The position numbers and the translations under genes were made by a program. Under the pieces are notes generated by a model. It was not told the DNA's origin. It worked only from the letters and a program-made list of their open reading frames with translations, and did no database searches. Shown here piece by piece: positions 25,460 through 33,261 of a stretch of 47,384 nt of DNA. The stretch comes from Bacteroidia bacterium (lineage in GTDB: Bacteria > Bacteroidota > Bacteroidia > Bacteroidales > Azobacteroidaceae), in assembly GCA_025996895.1 (NCBI GenBank), contig BNTW01000011.1:1-47384 (forward strand), in the 5' to 3' direction. Numbering within the stretch: the stretch's first letter is position 1; each line of letters begins with the position of its first letter.

Positions 25460-26116
25460 CTACATCAATTCTTGTTTCATTTGGTTTATCGCCTGAACAA
25501 GGCCGGGCGTGTTGAAAAGATAATTTCCGGCAACCAAAACGTTCGCTCCGGCTTCGAGCATGCGTTTTCCGCGTTCGGCATTCATTCCACCATCGACTTC
25601 GATCAGCGTTTTCAGTTTCCGGCGGTCAATCATTTCTCTCAGACGGCGCACTTTATCGTACGAGCGCGGAATAAATTTTTGTCCGCTGAAACCCGGATCG
25701 ACCGACATCAACAGCACCATATCCAGCTCGTCGAGAATATCGGTCAGCACTTCGACCGGCGTGTGCGGATTCAGTACGACGCTCGCTTTCATTCCGGCTT
25801 CTTTGATTTTCATGATGACGGCATGCAGGTGATTGCAGACTTCATAATGAATGCTTAATGTGCTTACGCCCATGTCGCGGAATTGCGGAATAAATTTTTG
25901 AGGCTCAACAATCATTAAATGGGCGTCCAGCGGTTTAGTGGAAATCCGTGCCAAATGTTTTATCACCGGAAAACCTATCGAAATATTCGGCACAAAAACA
26001 CCGTCCATGACGTCCAAGTGGAGCCAATCGGCCTGACTGCTGTTAATTCGTTCGATTTCGTTTTCCAAATGAAGGAAATCGGCCGACAATAAAGAAGGGG
26101 CGAGTATATACGACAT
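25460..26116 (-). CDS. rpe: Ribulose-phosphate 3-epimerase
   Basis: This TIM-barrel enzyme of the pentose phosphate pathway interconverts ribulose 5-phosphate and xylulose 5-phosphate. Seen in 218 residues: ILAPSLLSADFLHLENEI, WLHLDVMDGVFVPNISIG with metal-ligand His and catalytic Asp, LMSVDPGFSGQKFIP, and LIEVDGGMNAERG with the second catalytic Asp. Length is normal. A small conserved-looking gene begins upstream and ends 7 bases before its ATG; comEC follows. Confidence 0.96.
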   Translation of the reverse strand: MSYILAPSLLSADFLHLENEIERINSSQADWLHLDVMDGVFVPNISIGFPVIKHLARISTKPLDAHLMIVEPQKFIPQFRDMGVSTLSIHYEVCNHLHAVIMKIKEAGMKASVVLNPHTPVEVLTDILDELDMVLLMSVDPGFSGQKFIPRSYDKVRRLREMIDRRKLKTLIEVDGGMNAERGKRMLEAGANVLVAGNYLFNTPGLVQAINQMKQELM

Positions 26117-26123
26117 ACGCGCC

Positions 26124-26306
26124 TCAATTTAAGATAAATCCCGAAAGTTTGCGGGGCAACTTGTTTTCTACGTGATAGGCGTATGCAAAACACCGGACGA
26201 AATTCACCGTCTCGCGGCTCGGATTTAATAACTCCACATTTTCGCCGGCGTCTATCAGGTTATAACATTCATTTCTGTGTTGAGTAAATTTTTGATACAT
26301 AGGCAT
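26124..26306 (-). CDS. Small conserved-looking protein upstream of rpe
   Basis: This is a 60-residue protein with no recognised domain: HRNECYNLIDAGENVELLNP, then RETVNFVRCFAYAYHVENKL. It has balanced, protein-like composition, stops 7 bases before rpe and is co-directional. I judge it real and probably co-transcribed with rpe and comEC. Start could be the first or third codon, both ATG. Function unknown. Confidence 0.6.
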   Translation of the reverse strand: MPMYQKFTQHRNECYNLIDAGENVELLNPSRETVNFVRCFAYAYHVENKLPRKLSGFILN

Positions 26307-26369
26307 ATTTATTTTTCTATGTATAAAACGAATGCCTATACTATATTATTGCATGAGTTAATAAAAATA

Positions 26370-26963
26370 TTAATCGAGTGTAAGAATCATTTTCTTTTCT
26401 TCGGCCATGCGCCGGATATTCAGGATAGCATAACGCATACGTCCCAACGCCGTATTAATGCTAACTCCCGTAATATCAGCTATTTCCTTAAAACTCAAAT
26501 CCTGATAATACCGAAGCACCAACACTTCTTTCTGGTTATCGGGCAGGTAATTAATCAGTTTTTTTACGTCCGAAAAAATTTGTTCCTGCACCATTTCATC
26601 TTCAATCGTGCCGTCTGACAGTTTGGGATTGTTCAGCAAATCGATTTCCGACTCATCGTTTGAAATCGTCTGCTCGTTCTTTTCCTGCCGGTAGGTGTCG
26701 ATAATCAAATTATGCGCAATGCGGTTAATCCACGCGCGGAACTTTCCATTATCGGTATAACGTCCCTGCTTGATGGTAACAATCGCCTTCACAAACGTTT
26801 CCTGAAAAATATCTTCCGCTATTTCCCGGTTGCGTACAATATAATAAATATAAGAATAAATATTGCTTTTGTGTCTATTCAAAAGAATATCAAACGCAGC
26901 ATTGTTGCCTTCAGCATAAGCACCGACTAATTCCTCGTCGGTCATTTGTTTTAAATGAATCAT
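26370..26963 (-). CDS. ECF-family RNA polymerase sigma factor
   Basis: This is an extracytoplasmic-function sigma factor. Seen in 197 residues: region 2 around FDILLNRHKSNIYSYIYYIV and EIAEDIFQETFVKAI (core binding and -10 recognition), an acidic linker, and region 4 with YLPDNQKEVLVLRYYQDLSF and EIADITGVSINTALGRMRYA (helix-turn-helix for -35 recognition). No anti-sigma gene is adjacent, so control is probably by other means. A promoter-like element lies 80 bases upstream (27,043-27,074). Which regulon it serves cannot be told. Confidence 0.93.
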   Translation of the reverse strand: MIHLKQMTDEELVGAYAEGNNAAFDILLNRHKSNIYSYIYYIVRNREIAEDIFQETFVKAIVTIKQGRYTDNGKFRAWINRIAHNLIIDTYRQEKNEQTISNDESEIDLLNNPKLSDGTIEDEMVQEQIFSDVKKLINYLPDNQKEVLVLRYYQDLSFKEIADITGVSINTALGRMRYAILNIRRMAEEKKMILTLD

Positions 26964-27042
26964 TACTTCTGTCTTAATGGTTTAGAGTAATGTAGCGTCT
27001 ATAGGCGAATCTTTTTATAGATTAAACGATTCAATTTCGTGA

Positions 27043-27074
27043 CAAAGTAAAGTATTTTTTAGATAAGTTGCAAA
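27043..27074 (-). promoter_or_regulatory. Putative promoter of the ECF sigma gene
   Basis: TTTG (27071-27074), a 20-base spacer and TTACTTTG (27043-27050) on the minus strand resemble the Bacteroidota consensus with one mismatch in the -7 box. The leader would be about 75 bases. Confidence 0.45.
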
Positions 27075-27104
27075 TTTTTCACGAAAAAATTCAAGGACTG
27101 TGGG

Positions 27105-28595
27105 TTAAAAACGATAACCCGCAGTCAATAAACCTTTATACAAATTGTTTTTAAACGAAACTTTTTCGGCGATAAGTGGATAAAAATACAAATCGTCTTC
27201 TTGTGTTTTATACACGAAAGCCAAGTCCATATAAAAATTCGGTGTAAAACGGTATCCGATACCGGCCGTAAAATAGTGCTTGTCGCCTTCGAGCGTATAA
27301 TGTGGAATTGTCCCGACCACCATGACTTCTTTTTCGTTGTTTTTAAAACTTTTTTCGTAAGGATTTTGCATATACGCATAGCCCAAACGTGCTGAAAATT
27401 GCGATGTAAAACGATATTCAAAACCCGCTCTCACGGTAGAAGTCACTTTAAAATCTTCCTTAATATAATCGTTCTGCTCGTTCATGGCATAACCCGACTC
27501 GTCGTGAAACCCCATCGAAGTATAATCTTTTATTTCATAATCCAAGCTGACAATCGCCTTCCCGCCGAAAACGCCCGCAATACTGTAATTCAAGCTATAA
27601 GGCGATTGGAAACGGTAGTTAAAATTACCTGTTTCTTCGGGTACAGAATACGGATCAGGGCGTTTTCCTTTGTCATCGGGAACATCTGCGTCCATTGTTC
27701 CTTGATAATAATCCGTCATGGAATACCACGTAGGCGAATGAAAGGACACACCCATACGAAGCACATCGGTCGGACGCCAAATTAAGCCCAAACCCAACTG
27801 AAGGCCGTAACCTTCCGTTTGCAGGTAATTATCTAACATAAAACCACCTCCATCTTGAAATGTTTCGTCATACCAGGAATCCATAGTATAATAAATATCG
27901 GTCATTGAAAGCGTTGCGCCCCAATAAAATGAATTACCCAAATTTGAGCCGATGGAAAAATCATAACTGTCGATATGACCTCGTTCGCGTACTTCTAAAT
28001 GCGGATCAACCAATTCTCCTTCGTGTAAGACACTTTTATCGTGATTATCAAGCAGACAAGTCTTCCACGCCATTTGGCTCAGCCAAGGTACATCTCCATT
28101 TATAGGTCTATTGCCGCCTTCCACATAATTTCGAGTAATATCCGAAATATAATCCGTCAAAGAAGAGGCTATGCCCTTTCCGCCGGCTATGTAATTCCGG
28201 TCAAAATTTTTCAGATTGTTGTAAGTAAATCCGATATTAATCACCGGCATATTATCATTTCCCGTCGGCAGCGAGCCGATGTAGGAAATATTGTCGAAAG
28301 CAAATTTGAATTTATCCTGCTTGTTCGATGTTCCGTTCAAATTTGTTTGGATATTGTTCGATGTAAATCCCAGAGTAGCAAGCACTTCAGAAGAACGATA
28401 TACGCCTATACCCGCCGGATTAACGGCTACTCCGGTAATATCTCCACCCAGCGCGCCGAAGGCACCGGCCATCGCCTGCCCGCGCGCACTTCCCGACAAA
28501 TCGTTCCGCGACATGCGCAAGGCATCAATTTCTCCCTGTGCAAACGTACAGGCACAAACAAACAGTGCTATTATAAATAATAGATTACGTTTCAT
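27105..28595 (-). CDS. FadL/OmpP1-type outer-membrane protein
   Basis: This is an outer-membrane beta-barrel of the FadL/TodX/hemin-receptor-like group, thought to pass hydrophobic molecules. Seen in 496 residues: signal peptide MKRNLLFIIALFVCACTFAQ, then DALRMSRNDLSGSARGQAMAG and AFGALGGDITGVAVNPAGIG, the N-terminal hatch signature of the family, then alternating aromatic beta strands ending in a terminal strand with final phenylalanine (LLTAGYRF). It is 496 residues, longer than classic PorV, so I do not call it PorV. It follows the Ser/Arg-rich secreted protein gene by 26 bases and is probably co-transcribed with it. Confidence 0.88.
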   Translation of the reverse strand: MKRNLLFIIALFVCACTFAQGEIDALRMSRNDLSGSARGQAMAGAFGALGGDITGVAVNPAGIGVYRSSEVLATLGFTSNNIQTNLNGTSNKQDKFKFAFDNISYIGSLPTGNDNMPVINIGFTYNNLKNFDRNYIAGGKGIASSLTDYISDITRNYVEGGNRPINGDVPWLSQMAWKTCLLDNHDKSVLHEGELVDPHLEVRERGHIDSYDFSIGSNLGNSFYWGATLSMTDIYYTMDSWYDETFQDGGGFMLDNYLQTEGYGLQLGLGLIWRPTDVLRMGVSFHSPTWYSMTDYYQGTMDADVPDDKGKRPDPYSVPEETGNFNYRFQSPYSLNYSIAGVFGGKAIVSLDYEIKDYTSMGFHDESGYAMNEQNDYIKEDFKVTSTVRAGFEYRFTSQFSARLGYAYMQNPYEKSFKNNEKEVMVVGTIPHYTLEGDKHYFTAGIGYRFTPNFYMDLAFVYKTQEDDLYFYPLIAEKVSFKNNLYKGLLTAGYRF

Positions 28596-28621
28596 ATTTT
28601 ATTGATTTTAAAATTCTTAAA

Positions 28622-29695
28622 TTATCTTCTACCTCCGCCACTCGACGACCGGCTTCCGCCACCGCCCGAATAGCTTCCACCGCCTGACGACGATCGACTA
28701 CTGCTTCCGCCTGAGTAACTTCCACTGCTCGACGACCGGCTACTGCTTCCCGACGAATAGCTATCACTGCTCGACGAGCGACTGTTGCTACCGGAACTAC
28801 TGCGCGTAGGTGTGGATGGTGTGTAGGTACTGCTCGACCGCGAACTGCCGGACGAAGAACTGTCATTTACTCTTGTTCGAGTGCTTGGTGAGGAAACACT
28901 GCTCGAACTCTGCCGTCCCGAAGAACTGCGCACGGTGGTTCCTTCCCGCGACGAGGAAGACCGTGTGCCATATCCGTCTGTATAGTTTCCGCTTCGCGAA
29001 GACGTGCGGGAACCGGAAGATACACGAGACCCATAAGAAACCGGATTTCTATTTCCGTAATAATTTCCACCATAATAATAGTGCGGGTGATAGTGGCCAT
29101 ACCAGCCGTGATATCCGCCATAGTATCCACCATAATACCAAGGGCTATACCAAGGGTCGTACCAGCCACCATAGTACCAAGGACTGTACCAACGACTGTA
29201 ATACCAGGGGCTATACCAAGTATTATACCAGGGATAAAAACCACCGTAGTAACCATAATTTACATAAGGACGATCATCCGCTTCGTCAAAAACGATTTCG
29301 TAACCATCGTCGTTGTAGCGGATATTCACATTATCGGCTCCGGTAATCGTAATTTTAGTGGGGTCGTGAAACCGCACAATTCGTTGAGTTACATCGCCAT
29401 CGACATATTCCACCACCGTATCGGTCACATTTTCGTCGATATACGCCTCATCGGAAGTGTAACGCCGGTTGTATTCATCTACATCCCTTTCCGAAGCGAC
29501 CGTTGCTTCCAATATGACCGGCTCTTCTTTTTTCACCGTTCTCGTCACCGTTGTTGTTTTTACTTGTTCGGCTTTAGGCTCAGCCTTTTTATCTCTGGGA
29601 GAATAAATATCATCTCCAAAGTCATTATTTTGAGCGGTTGCAGAGAAAGCAAAAAACAGCATAACAAACCATGCAAAAATTTTTACTGTTTTCAT
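28622..29695 (-). CDS. Secreted low-complexity protein (Trp/Tyr/Gly-rich then Ser/Arg-rich)
   Basis: This is an envelope protein of unknown function. Seen in 357 residues from the ATG at 29,695: signal peptide ending SATAQ, an acidic/lysine-rich linker, a small folded-looking part (VTQRIVRFHDPTKITITGAD), a region of repeated WYSPWYYGGWYDPWYSPWYY type (about residues 145-215), and a tail of over 130 residues made mostly of Ser, Arg and Gly. The start is supported by AGGAG 8 bases upstream; an ATG six codons earlier is part of that leader. A promoter lies at 29,755-29,786. It is followed by the FadL-type gene. The repeats suggest a surface-associated, flexible protein. Confidence 0.8.
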   Translation of the reverse strand: MKTVKIFAWFVMLFFAFSATAQNNDFGDDIYSPRDKKAEPKAEQVKTTTVTRTVKKEEPVILEATVASERDVDEYNRRYTSDEAYIDENVTDTVVEYVDGDVTQRIVRFHDPTKITITGADNVNIRYNDDGYEIVFDEADDRPYVNYGYYGGFYPWYNTWYSPWYYSRWYSPWYYGGWYDPWYSPWYYGGYYGGYHGWYGHYHPHYYYGGNYYGNRNPVSYGSRVSSGSRTSSRSGNYTDGYGTRSSSSREGTTVRSSSGRQSSSSVSSPSTRTRVNDSSSSGSSRSSSTYTPSTPTRSSSGSNSRSSSSDSYSSGSSSRSSSSGSYSGGSSSRSSSGGGSYSGGGGSRSSSGGGRR

Positions 29696-29754
29696 CGTAA
29701 TCATCTCCTTCATTTACTTTATATTAGACTTTAATTTCCATCGCTTTCGTATTA

Positions 29755-29786
29755 CAAATATAGTAAAAAATAACGGAAGCGTTCAA
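29755..29786 (-). promoter_or_regulatory. Promoter of the low-complexity protein / FadL-type pair
   Basis: TTG (29784-29786), a 21-base spacer and TATATTTG (29755-29762) on the minus strand fit the Bacteroidota consensus, about 60 bases upstream of the chosen ATG. Confidence 0.65.
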
Positions 29787-29863
29787 TGATTAGATATAAA
29801 TTTTATGCCAAAGTTTAAAAAGCAGTGGAATATAACGTCTTTTAACTAAGTATCAATAAAAAA

Positions 29864-29881
29864 GGCGCGATTTATCGCGCC
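29864..29881 (-). terminator. Rho-independent terminator
   Basis: The inverted repeat GGCGCGA / TCGCGCC with a 4-base loop is followed on the minus strand by six Ts. It lies 9 bases after the stop of the 71-residue gene and ends that transcript. Confidence 0.85.
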
Positions 29882-29889
29882 CTTACGTT

Positions 29890-30105
29890 TTACAATCTTT
29901 CCTCTTTGGGAATACCTGCTTTTTCTTCTGCTTCGTGCAATTCGTTGGTCAAGCTGGTTTTCTCAGTTTCCGATAGATGGGAGAAATAGCGTGTCAAAAT
30001 TACGTGAAGCGATTTTTCTTCCAGAATTTTTTCTACCGCAGCACCTTCCGAGTCGTATTTATCGGCCAAATGCTTCCAAATTTGTGCATAAGATTTGTTT
30101 GCCAT
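29890..30105 (-). CDS. Small charged protein with its own promoter and terminator
   Basis: This 71-residue, probably cytoplasmic helical protein (SYAQIWKHLADKYDSEG, then LTRYFSHLSETEKTSLTNEL) has no recognised domain. The composition is strongly protein-like, a terminator follows directly, and a -7 box (30,150-30,157) precedes it, so it is a monocistronic gene. Its function is unknown. Confidence 0.75.
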   Translation of the reverse strand: MANKSYAQIWKHLADKYDSEGAAVEKILEEKSLHVILTRYFSHLSETEKTSLTNELHEAEEKAGIPKEERL

Positions 30106-30149
30106 GATTGTTTTGTTTTTTTGTTAAACATCTTTATTATTTGTGCCTG

Positions 30150-30157
30150 CAAAGTTA
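30150..30157 (-). promoter_or_regulatory. -7 box of the 71-residue gene
   Basis: TAACTTTG on the minus strand, followed by GC, fits TAnnTTTG and lies 45 bases before the ATG. A correctly spaced TTG was not seen. Confidence 0.5.
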
Positions 30158-30271
30158 CTGTTTTATTTAAAAAATCGTTCATTTGCGGCAAAAAATGTGT
30201 TAAAATATCCGATATGAAAAATTTTAATAAAAAAGTAATCCCATCTTAATGCAAATCTCGTTTCAAATCAT

Positions 30272-30279
30272 TACTTTTG
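30272..30279 (+). promoter_or_regulatory. -7 box of pyrE
   Basis: TACTTTTG, 47 bases upstream of the pyrE ATG, fits TAnnTTTG. The upstream TTG element is not evident. Confidence 0.45.
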
Positions 30280-30326
30280 TCGTCTAATCACGTGTATAAT
30301 ATAAAATATATACTAAAATTCTATTA

Positions 30327-30962
30327 ATGAAAACACTGGAACAAATTTTAGCAAAAAAGCTACTCAAAATCAGAGCGGTCAAACTTCAACCGGCAAATCC
30401 GTTTATATGGGCTTCCGGCTGGAAATCACCCATATATTGCGACAACCGGAAGACGCTTTCGTATCCGGCTATTCGTAATTTTATCAAGTTGCAGTTGGCG
30501 CGCATCATCCTCGAGAAGCACGATGATGTCGATGCGATTGCGGGAGTAGCGACAGGCGCGATTGCGCAGGGTGCGATGGTAGCGGAAGAATTAAATCTGC
30601 CGTTTGTGTATATTCGGTCGACGCCCAAAGACCACGGTTTGGAAAACCTTATCGAAGGCGATTTGAAACCGGGATCAAAAGTGGTGGTGATTGAAGACTT
30701 GATTTCGACAGGCGGAAGCAGTCTGAAAGCAGTGGAAGCGATACGCAATGCCGGCTGTCATGTGTCGGGCATGGCGGCGATTTTCACTTACGGATTTCCG
30801 GTTGCCGAAGAAAAATTTAAGGAAGCCAAAGTGAAATTGACGACACTTTGCAACTACGATGCGATTTTAGACGAGGCACTGAAAATCGATTATATTGAAG
30901 AGTCGGAAATTAAAACGTTACAGGAATGGCGGAAAGATCCGGCCAATTGGCATACTAAATAA
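30327..30962 (+). CDS. pyrE: Orotate phosphoribosyltransferase
   Basis: This cytoplasmic enzyme makes orotidine 5'-monophosphate from orotate and PRPP in pyrimidine synthesis. Seen in 211 residues: LKIRAVKLQPANPFIWASGW, SPIYCDNRKTLSYPAIRNFI, the flexible-loop STPKDHGLENLIEG, and the PRPP-binding VVVIEDLISTGGSSLKAVEA. Length is normal. It leads a run with an SRPBCC gene and argH, a gene order that I recall from other Bacteroidales. Confidence 0.96.
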   Translation: MKTLEQILAKKLLKIRAVKLQPANPFIWASGWKSPIYCDNRKTLSYPAIRNFIKLQLARIILEKHDDVDAIAGVATGAIAQGAMVAEELNLPFVYIRSTPKDHGLENLIEGDLKPGSKVVVIEDLISTGGSSLKAVEAIRNAGCHVSGMAAIFTYGFPVAEEKFKEAKVKLTTLCNYDAILDEALKIDYIEESEIKTLQEWRKDPANWHTK

Positions 30963-30969
30963 AAACAGC

Positions 30970-31392
30970 ATGATGACCGAATTAACCAGCGAAATAAAAA
31001 CGCTTCCCTATAATCAGGAACAGGTGTATCGGGTACTTTCCAATTTGGAAAATCTGGAACGGATTAAAGATAAAATTTCTTACGACAAGATTACGAATTT
31101 TACTTTCGATAAAGATTCCTGCTCGTTTTCGACCCAGCCGATCGGCAAGGTGCGATTTTCCATCGTGGAACGCGACGCACCGAAAACGATCAAGTTTGCC
31201 GCCGACGAGTCTCCGATTGAAGTCAACATGTGGATACAGTTGGCCGGCTTGCATGAAAACGAAACAAAAATGAAACTGACCATTAAGGCCAATTTAAATC
31301 CGTTTTTGAAGCCAATGTTATCGAAACCGTTGCAGGACGGAATGAACAAGATTGCGGATATTTTGGCTGCCGTACCCTACGACCAAGTATAA
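30970..31392 (+). CDS. SRPBCC (polyketide cyclase/START-like) family protein
   Basis: This small protein of the SRPBCC ligand-binding fold has unknown ligand and role. Seen in 140 residues: YNQEQVYRVLSNLENLERIK, then the strand-rich FTFDKDSCSFSTQPIGKVRF, and a C-terminal helix LSKPLQDGMNKIADILAAV that would pack on the cavity. I start at the ATG at 30,970 (a second ATG follows at once); the longer open frame reads back through pyrE. The stop and the argH start share a base (TAATG). Confidence 0.8.
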   Translation: MMTELTSEIKTLPYNQEQVYRVLSNLENLERIKDKISYDKITNFTFDKDSCSFSTQPIGKVRFSIVERDAPKTIKFAADESPIEVNMWIQLAGLHENETKMKLTIKANLNPFLKPMLSKPLQDGMNKIADILAAVPYDQV

Positions 31393-32723
31393 TGAAGCTC
31401 TGGCAGAAGAATATAGAAGTAGATAAAGCCGTCGAAAAGTTTACGGTCGGCAAAGACCGCGAAATGGATTTATATCTGGCTTCCGCCGATATTTTGGGAT
31501 CGATGGCGCACATCACCATGCTCGAAAGTATCGGATTATTGACGGCCAATGAGTTGGATAAATTACTGAACGCCCTAAAAAAACGCTATGTTGCTGCCGT
31601 TTCCGGAAAATTTATAATTGAAGAAGGTGTCGAAGACGTTCATTCGCAGGTCGAATTACTGCTTACCCGTGAATTGGGCGAAGTAGGCAAGAAAATCCAC
31701 AGCGGACGGTCGCGCAACGACCAGGTGCTGCTGGATTTGAAATTATTTACGCGCGAAGCCATTCAACGATTGGTCGGCCAAATTTCCGAATTGATTGATT
31801 TATTGATTACGCAAAGTAACCGTTACAAAGAGATTTTGCTTCCGGGTTATACGCATTTGCAGATTGCGATGCCGTCTTCGTTCGGGCTGTGGTTTGGGGC
31901 GTATGCCGAAAGTTTGACGGACGATTTGCAACTTTTGCAAGCTGCTTATAAAATCTGTAACCGCAATCCGCTTGGCTCGGCTGCGGGCTATGGTTCGTCG
32001 TTTCCGCTCAACCGCCAGCTGACAACCGACTTATTGGGCTTTGATACAATGAATTATAATGTGGTTTATGCGCAAATGGGACGTGGCAAGATGGAACGAA
32101 CGGTCGGTTTCGCGCTGGCCGGAATTGCCGGTACGCTTTCCAAACTGTCGTACGATGCTTGTTTGTTCAGCAGTCAGAATTTCGGATTTATCCGCTTGCC
32201 GGACGAATTTACGACCGGTTCAAGCATTATGCCGCACAAGAAAAATCCCGATGTGTTTGAATTGACACGCGCCAAATGCAATCAAATTCAGAGTATTCCG
32301 CAACAAATTACGCTGATTACCAATAATTTACCTTCGGGATATTTCCGCGACTTGCAGATAACGAAAGAAATTTTTCTTCCGGCGTTCGGCGAGCTATCGG
32401 ATTGTATTGAAATGGTTTCGCTCATGATGCAATCGGTGAAAGTGAATGAACATATTCTGGACGACGACAAATATTCGCTGTTGTTCAGCGTCGAAAAAGT
32501 GAATGAATTAGTTCGGCAAGGCACGCCTTTTCGGGACGCTTACAAGCAGGTTGGTTTGGAAATCGAAGCGGGGCATTTCACTTCCGACAAAAAAGTTTCG
32601 CACACCCACGAGGGCAGTATCGGCAATCTTTGCAACGAACAAATCGCCGAAATGAAAGCACAAATCGTACGGGAGTTTAATTTTGAAAAAGTCAATGAAG
32701 CAGTACAAAAACTCATTCAATAG
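31392..32723 (+). CDS. argH: Argininosuccinate lyase
   Basis: This enzyme performs the last step of arginine synthesis, splitting argininosuccinate into arginine and fumarate. Seen in 443 residues: EDVHSQVELLLTRELGEVGK and HSGRSRNDQVLLDLKLF, GYTHLQIAMPSSFG, and the superfamily signature GSSIMPHKKNPDVFE with the catalytic serine loop. Length is slightly short of the E. coli enzyme but complete. Its 3' end overlaps the start of the next gene by 29 bases if that gene begins at 32,695. Confidence 0.96.
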   Translation: MKLWQKNIEVDKAVEKFTVGKDREMDLYLASADILGSMAHITMLESIGLLTANELDKLLNALKKRYVAAVSGKFIIEEGVEDVHSQVELLLTRELGEVGKKIHSGRSRNDQVLLDLKLFTREAIQRLVGQISELIDLLITQSNRYKEILLPGYTHLQIAMPSSFGLWFGAYAESLTDDLQLLQAAYKICNRNPLGSAAGYGSSFPLNRQLTTDLLGFDTMNYNVVYAQMGRGKMERTVGFALAGIAGTLSKLSYDACLFSSQNFGFIRLPDEFTTGSSIMPHKKNPDVFELTRAKCNQIQSIPQQITLITNNLPSGYFRDLQITKEIFLPAFGELSDCIEMVSLMMQSVKVNEHILDDDKYSLLFSVEKVNELVRQGTPFRDAYKQVGLEIEAGHFTSDKKVSHTHEGSIGNLCNEQIAEMKAQIVREFNFEKVNEAVQKLIQ

Positions 32724-33261
32724 TCTTGTCATTGCGGGCTTGACCCGCAATCTTCTGCCCATCGTTAAACACTCATTAACGGTTATTTTGGGATTGCGGG
32801 TCGAGCCCGCAATGACAGTATTCTTATTGCTTTTTATATTGCCGGCTTGCGACGAAGAATATTACTCGCCGATACCGGCCAGTCTGGTGGAAATCACATT
32901 GGATTTGTATAATCAAGACAGCGATTTGGTTCCTACTTTGGCAACCAAATCTTTTATCCAACCGCAAGGCTTGGCACGAAAAGTGGGTTTTGGTGGTGTG
33001 GTCGTGATTAACGGATACGGCGAGGATTTATCGATTAATTTGTATGCTTACGATTTGGCTTGTCCCAACGAGCCGTCCATTGACAAAAACATTCGCGTTG
33101 TTCCCGGCGATGCCGGACAAGCAGTTTGTCCGAAGTGTAAAGGAGTATATAATTTGGATTTCGGTAAAGGCTTGCCGGAAAAAGGCGGAAAATATCCACT
33201 TAAATCTTATCTTGTTCGGAAATCAAACACCGGAATAAATAAGTATGTGATTATGAATTGA
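32695..33261 (+). CDS. Rieske-like lipoprotein with a repeat in its signal peptide
   Basis: This is probably a lipoprotein: FLLLFILPAC gives a lipobox with the lipidated cysteine followed by DEE. The mature part has DLACPNEP and AVCPKCKGVYNLDFGKG then KYPLKSYLV, resembling a Rieske-type fold, but the usual Cys-His pairs are incomplete, so iron-sulphur binding is doubtful. From the ATG at 32,695 the first residues (MKQYKNSFNS) are basic, then about 30 residues are the translation of a palindromic repeat (32,728-32,816), then the hydrophobic core. Removing the repeat gives a normal lipoprotein signal. Alternative start: the ATG at 32,812, inside the repeat's end. It meets the convergent relA/spoT stop with no gap. 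Confidence 0.7.
   Translation: MKQYKNSFNSLVIAGLTRNLLPIVKHSLTVILGLRVEPAMTVFLLLFILPACDEEYYSPIPASLVEITLDLYNQDSDLVPTLATKSFIQPQGLARKVGFGGVVVINGYGEDLSINLYAYDLACPNEPSIDKNIRVVPGDAGQAVCPKCKGVYNLDFGKGLPEKGGKYPLKSYLVRKSNTGINKYVIMN
32728..32816. repeat. REP-like double palindrome, copy 1 (within a signal peptide)
   Basis: Two arms GTCATTGCGGGC..CCGCAAT (32,728-32,751) and their inverted partner (32,793-32,816) differ by one base, and each arm can form its own hairpin. The 41-base centre (CCCATCGTTAAACA.TCATTAACGG) recurs in inverse orientation at 37,621-37,710. The element is translated in frame within the lipoprotein gene. Confidence 0.85.

Noticed and set aside
28041..28580. Plus-strand open frame of 179 codons opposite the FadL-type gene
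   Set aside because: It is the antisense of a gene with a signal peptide and hatch motif; the antisense product has no signature.
27105..28595. FadL-type protein considered as PorV of the type IX system
   Set aside because: It is about 100 residues longer than PorV and has the general hemin-receptor-like N-terminus; no other por genes are nearby.
29081..29734. Plus-strand open frame of 217 codons opposite the low-complexity secreted gene
   Set aside because: Long antisense frames are expected opposite repetitive Trp/Tyr/Gly codons; the product is an Ile/Pro/Val repeat without other support.
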